From the IMG/VR virus record IMGVR_UViG_3300021961_000033, positions 53,202 through 117,201 of that record: DNA of 64,000 nt, one strand, 5' to 3'. The stretch is from a virus. Positions 1 through 8,646 of the stretch are shown here, in pieces (position 1 is the first letter of the stretch; each line of letters opens with the position of its first letter). Both the position numbers and the translations under genes were made by a program. The notes beneath the pieces were generated by a model. It was not told where the DNA came from, did not search any database, and saw nothing but the letters and a program-made list of their open reading frames with translations.

Positions 1-1269
1 AGCAGTAAACTTTGGCATCTCGCCTGGAATAAGTTTTAGATCACTTGGTACTGTAAATTCACGACCTGGAGCATCGCCACGGTCACTGTCATCCATGTTA
101 AGTTCTCCATAGCCAGGATTTTTAAATCTACTAGCAACTTTCTGTCCTTCACGGTCCTGCTTGTCCTGTGTAAATGATCCAATCTCTTTGCCAGCTACAG
201 TTGCAGTAAGTGTAATTGTACCTTTGTCGTCTTCGTCTCTCTGGATTTCTGCACCATTCTTTTTAGCAGCAGCAATGAAATCGTCCATATCGTAATAATC
301 ACCGCTTTTCTTTTCTTGTAATTTCATTGCTTTACCCACAGCAGATAAACTGCCTTCTAGTCTGTCATCAAATACTGATCTTGTTAATTTAGATTTGATA
401 TCATTAATATCATCATCAGATACTTCAACAGCATCTGGTGAGTAGTTTTCAAAATAATCTGTATAGCCTTTTTGTTTGCTAATACTTTCTAGTGTGCTTT
501 TTAAACCATAATATCTGCCAGTTGCTTTTTCAATAATGTCTTGTGCGTCTTCATTTACATAGTCATTGCGTTTAACACCACGAACAAAATCTTTTAGTTG
601 TGACATTTCTGCCATGATTTCTGAAATGTGTTCGCCATATTGATCGTTTTGATAACCGCCATTGCTAATATGACGTGCCATTGCTCTAGCACCAGGTAGG
701 TAGTTGTTTTCAAAACGGAATCGTTCGCCCTGGCCGTTTTCAATATAAATTGCTTTAATGTTTCTACTACGAGCGCCGTGACGTTCTTCATCAACAGTGC
801 GAGTATGCTGAACAATAAGTTTTGCACCATTTAAATCCTGGTAACTCTTTTGCTTGCTGCCGTAAAGTCTGCTTTCCATAGCAAGTTCTTCCTCTGTCTT
901 ATTCTGATTGGCGAGATATTCGTAATCTTTTTTGTCAAGTCTAGTTTTACTAATGTTTTTTGCTTCATAGTTTAACATGTTAGCAGTAGCAAAATGTTTT
1001 AGTCCTGTAAGGAAATCATAAAATCCTTGTGTAGCGTCTGCATCCTGTTCGGTAACAATGTCGTTGTTAAAATAGACTTTTAGGGCACCTTCATCAACTA
1101 GACTTACTACTACACTGCCTAATTTTTGTCCCTGATTTGTATAATCAAATTCAAAAAATACTGCCTCTTGGGGCATGAGTGTTTGCTGGCCATCTGCTTT
1201 GCCCAGCGTTAGGTTTCCGAATTTTCCACGGAGTTTATTGAATAAGTCTTTTGATGTCGTGTCTGCCAT
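1..1269 (-). CDS. Unknown phage protein, C-terminus cut by window edge
   Basis: I translated this frame from an ATG at 1269 and it stays open for 423 codons to the window edge, so the C-terminus is missing. It starts MADTTSKDLFNKLRGKFGNL. The sequence is hydrophilic and mixed charge, with an acidic stretch (VSDDDINDIKSKL) and no signal peptide, membrane segment or catalytic motif that I recognise. It lies 19 bp downstream of the gp17 stop on the same strand, and a late-promoter-like element sits directly before its ATG. Context suggests a late virion or packaging-related protein. Function is unknown. Confidence 0.8.
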   Translation of the reverse strand, partial: MADTTSKDLFNKLRGKFGNLTLGKADGQQTLMPQEAVFFEFDYTNQGQKLGSVVVSLVDEGALKVYFNNDIVTEQDADATQGFYDFLTGLKHFATANMLNYEAKNISKTRLDKKDYEYLANQNKTEEELAMESRLYGSKQKSYQDLNGAKLIVQHTRTVDEERHGARSRNIKAIYIENGQGERFRFENNYLPGARAMARHISNGGYQNDQYGEHISEIMAEMSQLKDFVRGVKRNDYVNEDAQDIIEKATGRYYGLKSTLESISKQKGYTDYFENYSPDAVEVSDDDINDIKSKLTRSVFDDRLEGSLSAVGKAMKLQEKKSGDYYDMDDFIAAAKKNGAEIQRDEDDKGTITLTATVAGKEIGSFTQDKQDREGQKVASRFKNPGYGELNMDDSDRGDAPGREFTVPSDLKLIPGEMPKFTA

Positions 1270-1275
1270 TATATT

Positions 1276-1285
1276 GTATTTATTA
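1276..1285 (-). promoter_or_regulatory. T4-type late promoter element
   Basis: The minus strand reads TAATAAATAC, close to the T4 late consensus TATAAATA. Only six bases separate it from the ATG at 1269, with no Shine-Dalgarno sequence between. By T4 spacing the transcript would begin about 2 nt before the start codon. Confidence 0.55.
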
Positions 1286-1288
1286 CTT

Positions 1289-2854
1289 TTAAACTATTAC
1301 AAAGGGCATCGGAGCGATGTCTTGATCGCTTCCGTCCCTCATGTGATTATCTAGTTCTGGTAGATAGTTTTTAATTTCTGTAGCCATACGCACTGCTAGT
1401 AGTGTAGCCATAACTAAGTCATCAGTTTCGCCTATCTTTGCAGCATAACTTGTACCATTTGCTATAAAGTTTTTAAGTTCACTAACAAGAAGTTTACTTT
1501 TTACTTTAAGTCTGTCTGTTTCTACCATGGTTTTTAACTTGCTACAATAAGTTAACTTACTTCTCTGTGTGGTGTTAAAGCCTTTTCTGAACCTTCTACT
1601 GTTGCCATGTGCTTTACTTTCACTTAAAAACACGCCAGTAATGTTTTCTTCGCCACGCTCGTATATGCTAATAAGAGCTGCTTCGCCAAGTGTATTGTTT
1701 TCCACACTGTAGTACACGCTGTTTGAGTCACCAATCTGATCACCTATAAACTTACATATACCTGATAAAATGTCTATTTGCTGTGGTATAGCACTCTTGT
1801 TATGACACCATTCTGCAACTTGTATCATGCTTGGTGCTTCAAATACCTGTATTGCAGCAGGATCACCACCTGTTCCTAAACTGGGATCCAAGGCAACAAT
1901 ATATGTGCAGCCACGCTCGGGCATTTTATACCAACGCACTGTGCCCTGCTTGTGTATAGGATCTGTGCCAATCATATTTGTAAGAACAAGACTATCGATT
2001 AAAGTTTCGTCATTAATAATAAACTCGCAATCATGTTCACGTCTAAAACGCTCCTCACCAATGCGTCCTAATTCTTCTTCTTTCCACTTTTCGTCTCTGT
2101 CAGGATGCTCCCACCAGTAACTGCGATATGCTTTAAAACCGTTTACGCCAATATCTGTTTCGTTACCGTGTGCATCAAAACACTTGTTTGCATCTCTCCA
2201 GATCATAGCAAACTGGTCTTCATCACTGTTAGGCGTGCTTGTAATAATTGCCTGTCCACCAGTAGCAAGTGTAGGAGAAATACTTGTCCAGAATTCTCTA
2301 GCAATACTTGGTCTCACAAACGCAAACTCGTCACAGTATAGCATACTAATACTTAAACCACGTCCGGTATTATCAGTAGTTGCCTGTGCTATAATTCTAC
2401 TACCGTTATCAAACTCTATACTACCCTTATTGTAACTGGTAACACCAGCACGGATATGATTAGGACATAGTTCATATCCATATCTAATACGCTGCATAAT
2501 TTCCTGAGCACCAGAATATTTGTGTGCTGCAATAAGGATAATACTATCTGGCACAAACATAGCACGCCATAACAAGTAACCCGCAGCGGTAGTTGTTTTA
2601 CCAGTTTGTCTAGGTAACATGTTAACATTAAATCTAAAATTATGATAGGTATCTAATAATTTTTGTTGATATTCAAACGGTGTGTATAACAACTTGCCCT
2701 TTGTAGGATGCTGTATATAAAAATAGTTCTCCAAGAAATGCATAGGTCCTGATCTACTATCAGCACATGCTGCAAACTCTTGGATTTGTTTATGGGTATA
2801 ACTTTCTTGTTTATGTGCTTTTTTAATTAAAACGCCATCTAAACTTTTAGACAT
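1289..2854 (-). CDS. gp17: Terminase large subunit (gp17)
   Basis: DNA-packaging motor, 521 aa: an N-terminal ATPase that pumps DNA through the portal and a C-terminal RNase H-fold nuclease that cuts the concatemer. Visible motifs are Walker A PRQTGKTT (81-88), Walker B MLYCDE (171-176), the coupling motif TSTPN (205-209), a nuclease aspartate in ALDPSLGTGGD (D323) and a late acidic pair TDDLVMA (D478-D479). T4 gp17 is 610 aa; the shortfall seems mostly N-terminal. In T4 gp16 and gp17 are adjacent, but here gp16 lies about 3 kb upstream with five other genes between. It must work with portal gp20 and small subunit gp16. Confidence 0.97.
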   Translation of the reverse strand: MSKSLDGVLIKKAHKQESYTHKQIQEFAACADSRSGPMHFLENYFYIQHPTKGKLLYTPFEYQQKLLDTYHNFRFNVNMLPRQTGKTTTAAGYLLWRAMFVPDSIILIAAHKYSGAQEIMQRIRYGYELCPNHIRAGVTSYNKGSIEFDNGSRIIAQATTDNTGRGLSISMLYCDEFAFVRPSIAREFWTSISPTLATGGQAIITSTPNSDEDQFAMIWRDANKCFDAHGNETDIGVNGFKAYRSYWWEHPDRDEKWKEEELGRIGEERFRREHDCEFIINDETLIDSLVLTNMIGTDPIHKQGTVRWYKMPERGCTYIVALDPSLGTGGDPAAIQVFEAPSMIQVAEWCHNKSAIPQQIDILSGICKFIGDQIGDSNSVYYSVENNTLGEAALISIYERGEENITGVFLSESKAHGNSRRFRKGFNTTQRSKLTYCSKLKTMVETDRLKVKSKLLVSELKNFIANGTSYAAKIGETDDLVMATLLAVRMATEIKNYLPELDNHMRDGSDQDIAPMPFVIV

Positions 2855-2857
2855 AAC

Positions 2858-3286
2858 TTATCCTATTATTATAGTTTTATGCTTCTTGTGTGTGCAAAGT
2901 GTTATGAAATCTGCAACAAAGTCAAAGTGTGTTGATAGCAAACTAAACACTTCATGACTCATTCGCATACTTGCAATATCATAACTGTTTGACCCTATCT
3001 CACGATAGTATCGTTTATTTAATCCATACCGCCTACCATATTTGGGAAACACCCCACTTAAAAATAGACATGTATCGCCTAGCTCTTTTGCTTGGCTTAA
3101 ATCTTTTCTTCTAAGTTTGCTGTAGGCATCAGCAAAACTTCTTTCAGGGAGGAAGTCTGGTTTATCGATGAAACTGGCTAATAAAGCGCCTACATAAACT
3201 GTAACATCCTCTGGTAATTCATATCCTGTCTCTGTCTGTGTGTTAAGAACTATCTCGTTCATTGGGACAAAATATTCATCACGCAT
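2858..3286 (-). CDS. Conserved-looking unknown protein upstream of gp17
   Basis: 142 aa, ending 3 bp before the gp17 start and so almost certainly co-transcribed. A good Shine-Dalgarno (GAGGAG) precedes the ATG. The middle holds a compact block, GDTCLFLSGVFPKYGRRYGL, followed by KRYYREIGSNSYDIAS, which looks like a folded domain and not a disordered linker. The position is where T4 encodes gp16, but the sequence does not look like a small terminase and a better gp16 exists at 5905-6378. Function unknown; a packaging accessory role is only positional inference. Confidence 0.8.
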   Translation of the reverse strand: MRDEYFVPMNEIVLNTQTETGYELPEDVTVYVGALLASFIDKPDFLPERSFADAYSKLRRKDLSQAKELGDTCLFLSGVFPKYGRRYGLNKRYYREIGSNSYDIASMRMSHEVFSLLSTHFDFVADFITLCTHKKHKTIIIG

Positions 3287-3325
3287 ATCTTACTCCTCAT
3301 ATATGAATACTTATCACAAAGTGAA

Positions 3326-3346
3326 AGGGCGGCAAAAAGCCGCCCT
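3326..3346 (-). terminator. Strong GC hairpin terminator
   Basis: AGGGCGGC-AAAAA-GCCGCCCT is a perfect 8-bp GC-rich stem with a 5-nt loop, 30 bp beyond the stop of the membrane-protein gene at 3376-3606. On the minus strand it is followed by a T-rich stretch (TTTCACTTT). It would separate the upstream transcripts from the gp17 unit. Confidence 0.75.
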
Positions 3347-3375
3347 CTCGAGTAGTTGTTTAGGTATCTAAACTA

Positions 3376-3606
3376 TTACTTACTCTTGTAGATATGGTAC
3401 AAGACCCAGACTGCAACTAGACCAACAAGTCCTTCTGCTGATAAGCCTTTGATAATGCCTGTAACATTAGCAATTACACTCATGTCTGACCAAAACGGAA
3501 CTGAACCTTTGAATAGAACTTCAAGAACAATTCCTAGTGCGATTAGACTTACACCAACGTCTGTTAGTGATGCTGCCCAACCTTTTACTTTTTTAAGAGC
3601 GTCCAT
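3376..3606 (-). CDS. Small two-helix membrane protein
   Basis: 76 aa with two hydrophobic helices: about residues 14-30 (VGVSLIALGIVLEVLF) and 57-72 (GLVGLVAVWVLYHIY), joined by a loop with a tryptophan. The N-terminus is basic (MDALKKVKGW). A Shine-Dalgarno GGAGGAG lies upstream. It forms a pair with the 55-aa membrane protein at 3634-3801 and is followed by a strong terminator. A holin or inner-membrane role is possible from size and topology, but no lysis enzyme sits beside it, so this is not assigned. Confidence 0.8.
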   Translation of the reverse strand: MDALKKVKGWAASLTDVGVSLIALGIVLEVLFKGSVPFWSDMSVIANVTGIIKGLSAEGLVGLVAVWVLYHIYKSK

Positions 3607-3633
3607 TTATACTCTCCTCCTTAGAAAAGATTA

Positions 3634-3801
3634 TTAACCTTTTTTAATAATAGTCCAGATACCATAGGCTAAACCTGCCCATGCCACCCATTTAATTATT
3701 GGACTAGCTATTAAGGCGAGTACGCTGACTGCTATAACTACGCCGCCGTCCCATGATGTACGTTCAGCGAAGCGGTCTTTTACCCAACTTACAATCTTCA
3801 T
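3634..3801 (-). CDS. Mini membrane protein, 55 aa
   Basis: Read by hand on the minus strand from the ATG at 3801 to TAA at 3634: MKIVSWVKDRFAERTSWDGG, then a hydrophobic run VVIAVSVLALIASPIIKW and a second one VAWAGLAYGIWTII, ending KKG. Two short membrane helices are predicted. AAGGAGT lies 8 bp before the start. It is directly upstream of the other small membrane protein and the two are probably co-transcribed. Function unknown; candidates are holin-like or envelope-remodelling proteins. Confidence 0.75.
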   Translation of the reverse strand: MKIVSWVKDRFAERTSWDGGVVIAVSVLALIASPIIKWVAWAGLAYGIWTIIKKG

Positions 3802-3905
3802 AGTTTTTACTCCTTAGGTATCTGTATTGACAGTGACTATTATGTCACACGCCTGTTGATCCCCTACTTAACTTGAAAAGAGGCTACCTATAACTCGTGT
3901 GTTAC

Positions 3906-5378
3906 TTAATTATCCTTGTTGAGGCTTTCTAAGAAGGCATCATACTTCTTGTAAAAACTTGTAGTGAAGTCTTCTTCTGCTTCAGCTACTTCCTCAATTT
4001 CTCTTGGCTCTTGATCCATTGGATTGTCACCACCTGCCGCAGCTGGATACATTTTCTTAGGACCGTTCATGCCGCCACTTAAACCAATAAGTTGCTCTTC
4101 AGCGTCCATGTATTCTTCTGCTGGATCATTAGCATATTCTTCTACTTTTTCCTGGTAGTCTGTGTAGCCTGCAAGACGCATAAGATCTGCTAGTGTGCTT
4201 ACTGGAACTTCTACTGTTTCTTCAACTGCTTCTTCTTCAACTGCATCACATTCCTGTACTTCTGCTTCGTCAATCTCACCATTTATAGCTTGCCAGAACT
4301 CTTCAGCTCCTTCTTTGGACATACCAAATTCCTCTGCACTATATTCAATAAAATCTTTGAGCTCCATGTCTTCTGCGGCTGCATGCATCATGTCTTTCAT
4401 ACTGCCTTCTTCAAGTTCTAAACTTTCAGCAACTATACTAACTGGCTTGTTCATGCCAAGAACGCCACTACGGCCTGCTAATCTTAGAATGTCTTCTAGT
4501 GCAGTATTTTCTTCTTCAGATTCGTATACTTCTTCAATTTCTTCCATTTTAATTGCATCCCTGTTGTATTTTCCTGCAGGCTTTCCCCCACGTTTGAACA
4601 TTGGCAGTACTGGTTCTTCGCCTGTACCAATGTCACTGTTTGTGCCTGCATTACCGCCTGCTGCTGTAGTTGGTATACCAGTATAACCTTTTCCTGGAGG
4701 CGGAAGTTCTTCTTTATCTACTTTACCTGGAAAAATATTTGCAGTATTTACGGTATCATTGGGATCTTCGCCTGCGCCTATGTCGCTGTTTGTGTTTGAG
4801 TAATCAGCTGATGGTTTACTAGGTTTTGCAGGTTCTTCGTCTGATGCTTTACCTTTAGCTTTGTCATCTAAACCTAAAATGTCTCGCATATCTTTAGCAA
4901 GTTTAGGATTTTTACCAAATGGTAGTTCTGAAGTTACACTTGGTCTAGTAGGTCTACCAGAGTCAGGATATTCATAGTCTACTTTTAGTTTTGCATTAGA
5001 TTCTGCATCTTTTAATTGATCGCCAAATCTTTTTCTAACTACGTCAGGTAACAATCCTTTAGCGGCAAGTGCTTTAGCACTTTTCATATTACCATATCCT
5101 GAAATCTCAGGACCATCGTTGCCCATATAGACATAGTAACCACTTTCAGGATCATACATGCCTGGTAAACTGTGCTTGTCCATAAAATCACCAAGAAGCT
5201 TTGTTCTTGCACGTTCGTTTTTACCAGCCATTGACTTTAGCAAATCTTGATATTCTGATTGAACATCCTCTGTTACTTGGTGTTTACTGGCAGCAGTAAT
5301 ACCGCGTTGGATGTCTTCGTTATCATAACCTTTTTCAGCAATCTCTTTTAGTTTCTGCACTACATCAATCATATGCAT
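3906..5378 (-). CDS. Acidic, mostly disordered protein with LAG and TNSDIG motifs
   Basis: About 490 aa. I place the start at ATG 5378 (MHMIDVVQKLKEIAEKG) because AGGAAAAG lies just before it; an earlier in-frame ATG at 5402 lies inside the previous gene. The N-terminal 130 residues look folded (GYYVYMGNDGPEISGYG). The rest is low complexity, rich in E, D, P and G. Two short repeats stand out: TNSDIGAGED / TNSDIGTGEE in the middle, and ALEDILRLAG / TLADLMRLAG towards the C-terminus. The latter resembles the gp22 scaffold tail (NIVELRKLAG). A gp21-type cleavage context (LEE before G) is present. I infer an internal head or scaffold-associated protein; function is unproven. Confidence 0.75.
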   Translation of the reverse strand: MHMIDVVQKLKEIAEKGYDNEDIQRGITAASKHQVTEDVQSEYQDLLKSMAGKNERARTKLLGDFMDKHSLPGMYDPESGYYVYMGNDGPEISGYGNMKSAKALAAKGLLPDVVRKRFGDQLKDAESNAKLKVDYEYPDSGRPTRPSVTSELPFGKNPKLAKDMRDILGLDDKAKGKASDEEPAKPSKPSADYSNTNSDIGAGEDPNDTVNTANIFPGKVDKEELPPPGKGYTGIPTTAAGGNAGTNSDIGTGEEPVLPMFKRGGKPAGKYNRDAIKMEEIEEVYESEEENTALEDILRLAGRSGVLGMNKPVSIVAESLELEEGSMKDMMHAAAEDMELKDFIEYSAEEFGMSKEGAEEFWQAINGEIDEAEVQECDAVEEEAVEETVEVPVSTLADLMRLAGYTDYQEKVEEYANDPAEEYMDAEEQLIGLSGGMNGPKKMYPAAAGGDNPMDQEPREIEEVAEAEEDFTTSFYKKYDAFLESLNKDN

Positions 5379-5379
5379 A

Positions 5380-5883
5380 TTACTTTTCCTTTGCAAACTC
5401 ATACTTGCGAGTTTCTAAATCTTTCAACATGTTCTCGTTGTATTTGTCGCCGAAATGATCCTCTACTTTGACAGCGTCTGCATCTTTATAATCGGCATCG
5501 TCGAGTTTGGTAATGTATTCCGCACCTTCCTCTTGGAGTGCTTCTTCTCTAGCAATCTCTTCTGGATGATCTTTGTTTATTACTACTAATTGGTTGGCAG
5601 GTATACCAACTACTTGGCTAATGTATTCATATAATTGGTAAGCAGTTACTGGGTATGTAACTTCAGCATCCATTAAGTAAACTTCTGCATTACTTAATGT
5701 CTGGAAATCTGTTGGGTGCTCCTGGATAGGTGTGCGCTTTGGTTTACTTAAACTTTTTAGCTCATACTTTTCTAGGGCTGTTTCTAGTTTATCAAGTGTT
5801 TCTTCATTACACTCACAAGCAACCTTCAACCTAAACTGATAGGTTTTTTGTGCTTCCATTAGATATGTTTTTAAACTTTTCAT
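5380..5883 (-). CDS. Unknown 167-aa protein
   Basis: I prefer the start MKSLKTYLMEAQ at 5883 because AGGA lies about 8 bp before it; an alternative ATG at 5892 would add MNA. The first half looks folded (YQFRLKVACECNEETLDKLE, then PTDFQTLSNAEVYLMDAEVTYPVTAYQLYEYISQ), and the last 50 residues are very acidic. Its stop overlaps the Shine-Dalgarno of the next gene, so translation is probably coupled. An ATAAATA-like late element (GCTAAATATAC) lies directly upstream at about 5895-5905. I do not recognise the family. Confidence 0.75.
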   Translation of the reverse strand: MKSLKTYLMEAQKTYQFRLKVACECNEETLDKLETALEKYELKSLSKPKRTPIQEHPTDFQTLSNAEVYLMDAEVTYPVTAYQLYEYISQVVGIPANQLVVINKDHPEEIAREEALQEEGAEYITKLDDADYKDADAVKVEDHFGDKYNENMLKDLETRKYEFAKEK

Positions 5884-5904
5884 AGCATTCATCCTATTGT
5901 ATAT

Positions 5905-6378
5905 TTAGCTATTTTTACTTAAAATTTCCTGTAGTAGTGTATTTCTGTCTAGTACCACGCCATCACCGTCACTTATGTCTTGACCATAACTTACATCACT
6001 CTTTTTTAGGTCTAGATTTGCTTTTTTAAGCTGTAACTCTACCATTTTAAGTTTTTTGTTTATCTTGTTTGTTTTTGCAGTAAGAGCAGTGTCTAGCATC
6101 TTACTTGCATTGTTAAATATTTCTCCAGCAAAGCGTGCTTCTACATTCATACCAAGATCCATTAGATCCTGAAATGTTTGCTTTGCTGTATCTGCTATTT
6201 CGTCTAGCTCTCTATCGCTTGTCTCAAGGTCTCTGATAGTTGGCAATGCTGCGTCTATTTTGTCTACAGCTTCTAGTGTATCTTTTAATACAGGAACATC
6301 TTTTGCAGTTGTCTCTGTTTCTTTAGGTTCCTCGTCAATTTCTGGCAAGTCAAATAGGGATTCAAGTTTTTTTGTCAT
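5905..6378 (-). CDS. gp16: Terminase small subunit (gp16)
   Basis: 157 aa, close to T4 gp16 (164 aa). The arrangement fits: an N-terminal short motif LESLFDLPEIDEE (T4 gp16 also begins with a D-L-P-containing segment), a helical middle, and the central block GMNVEARFAGEIFNNASKML followed by a long amphipathic helix KINKKLKMVELQLKKANLDL typical of the oligomerising coiled coil. It recognises concatemeric DNA and stimulates the gp17 ATPase. It sits directly after gp4 on the same strand. Confidence 0.85.
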   Translation of the reverse strand: MTKKLESLFDLPEIDEEPKETETTAKDVPVLKDTLEAVDKIDAALPTIRDLETSDRELDEIADTAKQTFQDLMDLGMNVEARFAGEIFNNASKMLDTALTAKTNKINKKLKMVELQLKKANLDLKKSDVSYGQDISDGDGVVLDRNTLLQEILSKNS

Positions 6379-6386
6379 ACATTTAC

Positions 6387-6821
6387 TTAGCGTTTTTTAC
6401 CACTGTGGAAAATATCAGACTCATTAATAATCCTAAAATTAAGTCCTTTTAGTCTACACCATTTTGCTGCGGCTTCCCACTTGGCATGGTTTAGTGCAAT
6501 CTGTAGTTTTTCCTGTGGTCTTGTTTTGTCTGTAAGTCTAGTTTGACTTGCGGGTTTGACTTCTATAAGTTCTGCTCTTTTGCTGCCGCTTTTATTTTGG
6601 TATACAATAAGAAAGTCTGGAACATAAACACTTTGTTTGCCTGTAAGAGGGTTCCGGTAAGGTATTTGGACTGCTTCACTAGCCCAACTTACTACACTAG
6701 GGTGATTGTCTGCAAAACGCATAAAGGCATGTTCCCAACTACTTCTGTAGCGTGGCTTGCGATTACCTGCATATTTTTCAGCATTTACTACTTCATATAT
6801 GCCATTTGCCCAGTTAGCCAT
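6387..6821 (-). CDS. gp4: Head completion protein gp4 (PD-(D/E)xK fold)
   Basis: 144 aa, T4 gp4 size. Residues in order fit a TnsA-like PD-(D/E)xK nuclease fold: E30 in SSWEHAFMRFAD, D69 in VPDFLIVY, and E87-x-K89 in ELIEVKP. The family closes the packaged head before tail joining; whether nuclease activity is used there is not established from sequence. The ATG overlaps the upstream stop in a TAATG coupling, and gp16 follows 8 bp after its stop. Confidence 0.92.
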   Translation of the reverse strand: MANWANGIYEVVNAEKYAGNRKPRYRSSWEHAFMRFADNHPSVVSWASEAVQIPYRNPLTGKQSVYVPDFLIVYQNKSGSKRAELIEVKPASQTRLTDKTRPQEKLQIALNHAKWEAAAKWCRLKGLNFRIINESDIFHSGKKR

Positions 6822-7189
6822 TAGGTTATAACCTGTTGTTTGACTCGTGAAGGTGTAATTTTTGCATTTTTATAACCTAACAAACTTACACCTTTTCTGC
6901 TTAGATTTAAGAACAATGGTATAGTATTAGGATCTGAATTTGTTTTAAATTGGTCTATAACATCTGTCGCATATAGATTTAATTCGTTTATACAATTAAT
7001 AATTGCTGCCGTAAGAGCAGCAGCACTGTCGGTATTACTAGTCCTGTTAACGCAAAAACTTTTCACAAGTTCATAATCGTTTTCATTTATTTTTGCGTTT
7101 GGAGAAAAGTAAGTATCAAAAAAGTCATTTACTTTTTTGTCTATATCATCATTAATGGTTATAAGTGGTAAACTAGTATCTTGAGCCAT
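6821..7189 (-). CDS. Unknown virion-region protein, 122 aa
   Basis: A compact, mostly helical protein lying between the tube-fold protein and gp4 and translationally coupled to gp4 by TAATG. The core reads DYELVKSFCVNRTSNTDSAA, then AAIINCINELNLYATDVIDQ, then a basic C-terminus KNAKITPSRVKQQV. No membrane segment or catalytic motif. Position in a head/tail completion cluster suggests a structural or assembly role. I do not recognise it beyond that. Confidence 0.75.
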   Translation of the reverse strand: MAQDTSLPLITINDDIDKKVNDFFDTYFSPNAKINENDYELVKSFCVNRTSNTDSAAALTAAIINCINELNLYATDVIDQFKTNSDPNTIPLFLNLSRKGVSLLGYKNAKITPSRVKQQVIT

Positions 7190-7200
7190 AGAGTAATACC

Positions 7201-8595
7201 TTATATGTTAAATTCTAAATTCCTGCGTTGAATTAGATCGTCTCTTTCTTTTGTTACAAAGGTAACATCTTGCCCAGCACTAGCATTGTTTATTTGTGTG
7301 TTTAATTGATTTATACGATCTGTTAAGAAGGAAAGTTTTTTATCTTTTGATTCAGATACTCCTGGCGCTGTATTTGCTGCTACTCCGTCGCTTAAAAATC
7401 TAGGACTGCCAGGACTTCTAGTAGTGCTTGGATTAAATATACCGCTGCCAAAACTAAGAGGATCGTTTATTATATTGCTAACGCCACTAAACAAACCACT
7501 AGTAACATTACCACTATTACTGGTTACAATAGATGAAGTTCCGGCATTAACATTTCTATCCACAGGAGCACCTGTACCACCTATTCTATCACCCCCTATA
7601 CCAACAGTGTTTCTTATAATATTATCTGCACCAAATATAGTAGGTAGTATTACATCACTAAGTGGATTATTTCCACGCAAAACGCTACCCAAAACTCTTG
7701 TAAGGTCTTTTTCCAAAACTTGACCCAAGTTTGCATCTTTGGTATTATTAAAGATTATAGCACCTTTTGCTATTGCTCCGAGTATGTTTCCACTAGCAAC
7801 ATCTCGGGCAACAGTGTTGATTGCTTCTATTAGTCCACCTCTAAAGAATATGCTATCTTCAAATCCAGCACCAAATACTCCAAGTGGACTAGGTGTTTTA
7901 TCATAATGTACTTCCCCAAAGCCTTTGGGTGTAACATTGTTAACAAAACCTGTTGCATACTTTACAGTTTCATAGTTAATTTGCATCGTATGTTGCATAA
8001 ATCCGCTATTTGCATAACTATGGTTGTCATGGCCAAATGCATTAATAATAGGATTAATTAGAATATACTCTGCAAATCTTTTTTGCAACATACTATATAC
8101 TCTAATATCTTTAAAAAATCTTTGCTGGCCTGTTGCTAAACCATAACTGTCACCGTTATGATTAAAGTACCTGTCATTAGTATTGTAAGACTTACCGCCT
8201 AGGGCATATCTGGAGTCTGCATAGTGATAACTTGCATAAGTGTGTAACAAACTTCTTATAATATCCTTTTGATCATCATGAAATGTTACAGTTACAGGAT
8301 TATAATTTAATTTATGTTGAGTATGTACTTGTCTGTTATATTGATTATGTGTTTGCACATCAAAATTAAAACTAGGCAAATCAATGCTTTTTACTAGCAT
8401 GTTAATTTCAAGTTTTTCTTGATTATCAAATAGTGCTGCTGCTTGAGGAGTTAAATTAAAAACAACATGAAATAGATGAGAATATCGTGGTTGCAACTCA
8501 TAGTTATTATCCACAAACAATCTAGATGCATGTTGGAAATCTCTTATGTGATCTCCTTTAGATATAGCATTTAATAAAACATTGACACTAGCCAC
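7201..8595 (-). CDS. Tail-tube-fold structural protein (gp54/gp19-like)
   Basis: 464 aa. Residues about 30-130 (ELQPRYSHLFHVVFNLTP ... MLVKSIDLPSFNFDVQTHNQ ... YNPVTVTFHDDQKDIIRSLL) have the strand order of phage tail-tube proteins and parallel the neighbouring gp19 segment (MDITRPSVTFEEMEIPVYNS ... CTVNFRDDVNGSVTRLL). T4 gp54 and gp48 are tube-like baseplate proteins, so a tube initiator role is plausible. The C-terminal 200 residues are Gly/Asn/Ser-rich and end in a short helical region (KDKKLSFLTDRINQLNTQIN). A late promoter lies 19 bp upstream and a terminator behind gp19 precedes that. Confidence 0.6.
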   Translation of the reverse strand: MASVNVLLNAISKGDHIRDFQHASRLFVDNNYELQPRYSHLFHVVFNLTPQAAALFDNQEKLEINMLVKSIDLPSFNFDVQTHNQYNRQVHTQHKLNYNPVTVTFHDDQKDIIRSLLHTYASYHYADSRYALGGKSYNTNDRYFNHNGDSYGLATGQQRFFKDIRVYSMLQKRFAEYILINPIINAFGHDNHSYANSGFMQHTMQINYETVKYATGFVNNVTPKGFGEVHYDKTPSPLGVFGAGFEDSIFFRGGLIEAINTVARDVASGNILGAIAKGAIIFNNTKDANLGQVLEKDLTRVLGSVLRGNNPLSDVILPTIFGADNIIRNTVGIGGDRIGGTGAPVDRNVNAGTSSIVTSNSGNVTSGLFSGVSNIINDPLSFGSGIFNPSTTRSPGSPRFLSDGVAANTAPGVSESKDKKLSFLTDRINQLNTQINNASAGQDVTFVTKERDDLIQRRNLEFNI

Positions 8596-8613
8596 AGATT
8601 TACTCCATATAAT

Positions 8614-8623
8614 GTATTTATCC
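8614..8623 (-). promoter_or_regulatory. T4-type late promoter element
   Basis: Minus strand GGATAAATAC, 19 bp before the ATG of the tube-fold gene and directly after the gp19 terminator. The identical decamer occurs at 24781-24790, also just behind a terminator. Confidence 0.65.
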
Positions 8624-8646
8624 TAAAAAATATATGCTATTATAAC

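Noticed and set aside
594-830. 78-codon minus-strand frame near the left edge
   Set aside because: It lies out of frame inside the larger gene spanning 1-1269, which has the more consistent composition.
2858-3286. Small terminase subunit directly upstream of gp17
   Set aside because: Position fits T4, but the sequence lacks the long helical core, and a better gp16 match lies at 5905-6378.
3830-3870. GTGAC-ATAATA-GTCAC inverted repeat between the 55-aa and 490-aa genes
   Set aside because: The 5-bp stem is too short and AT-flanked to call a terminator or operator by itself.
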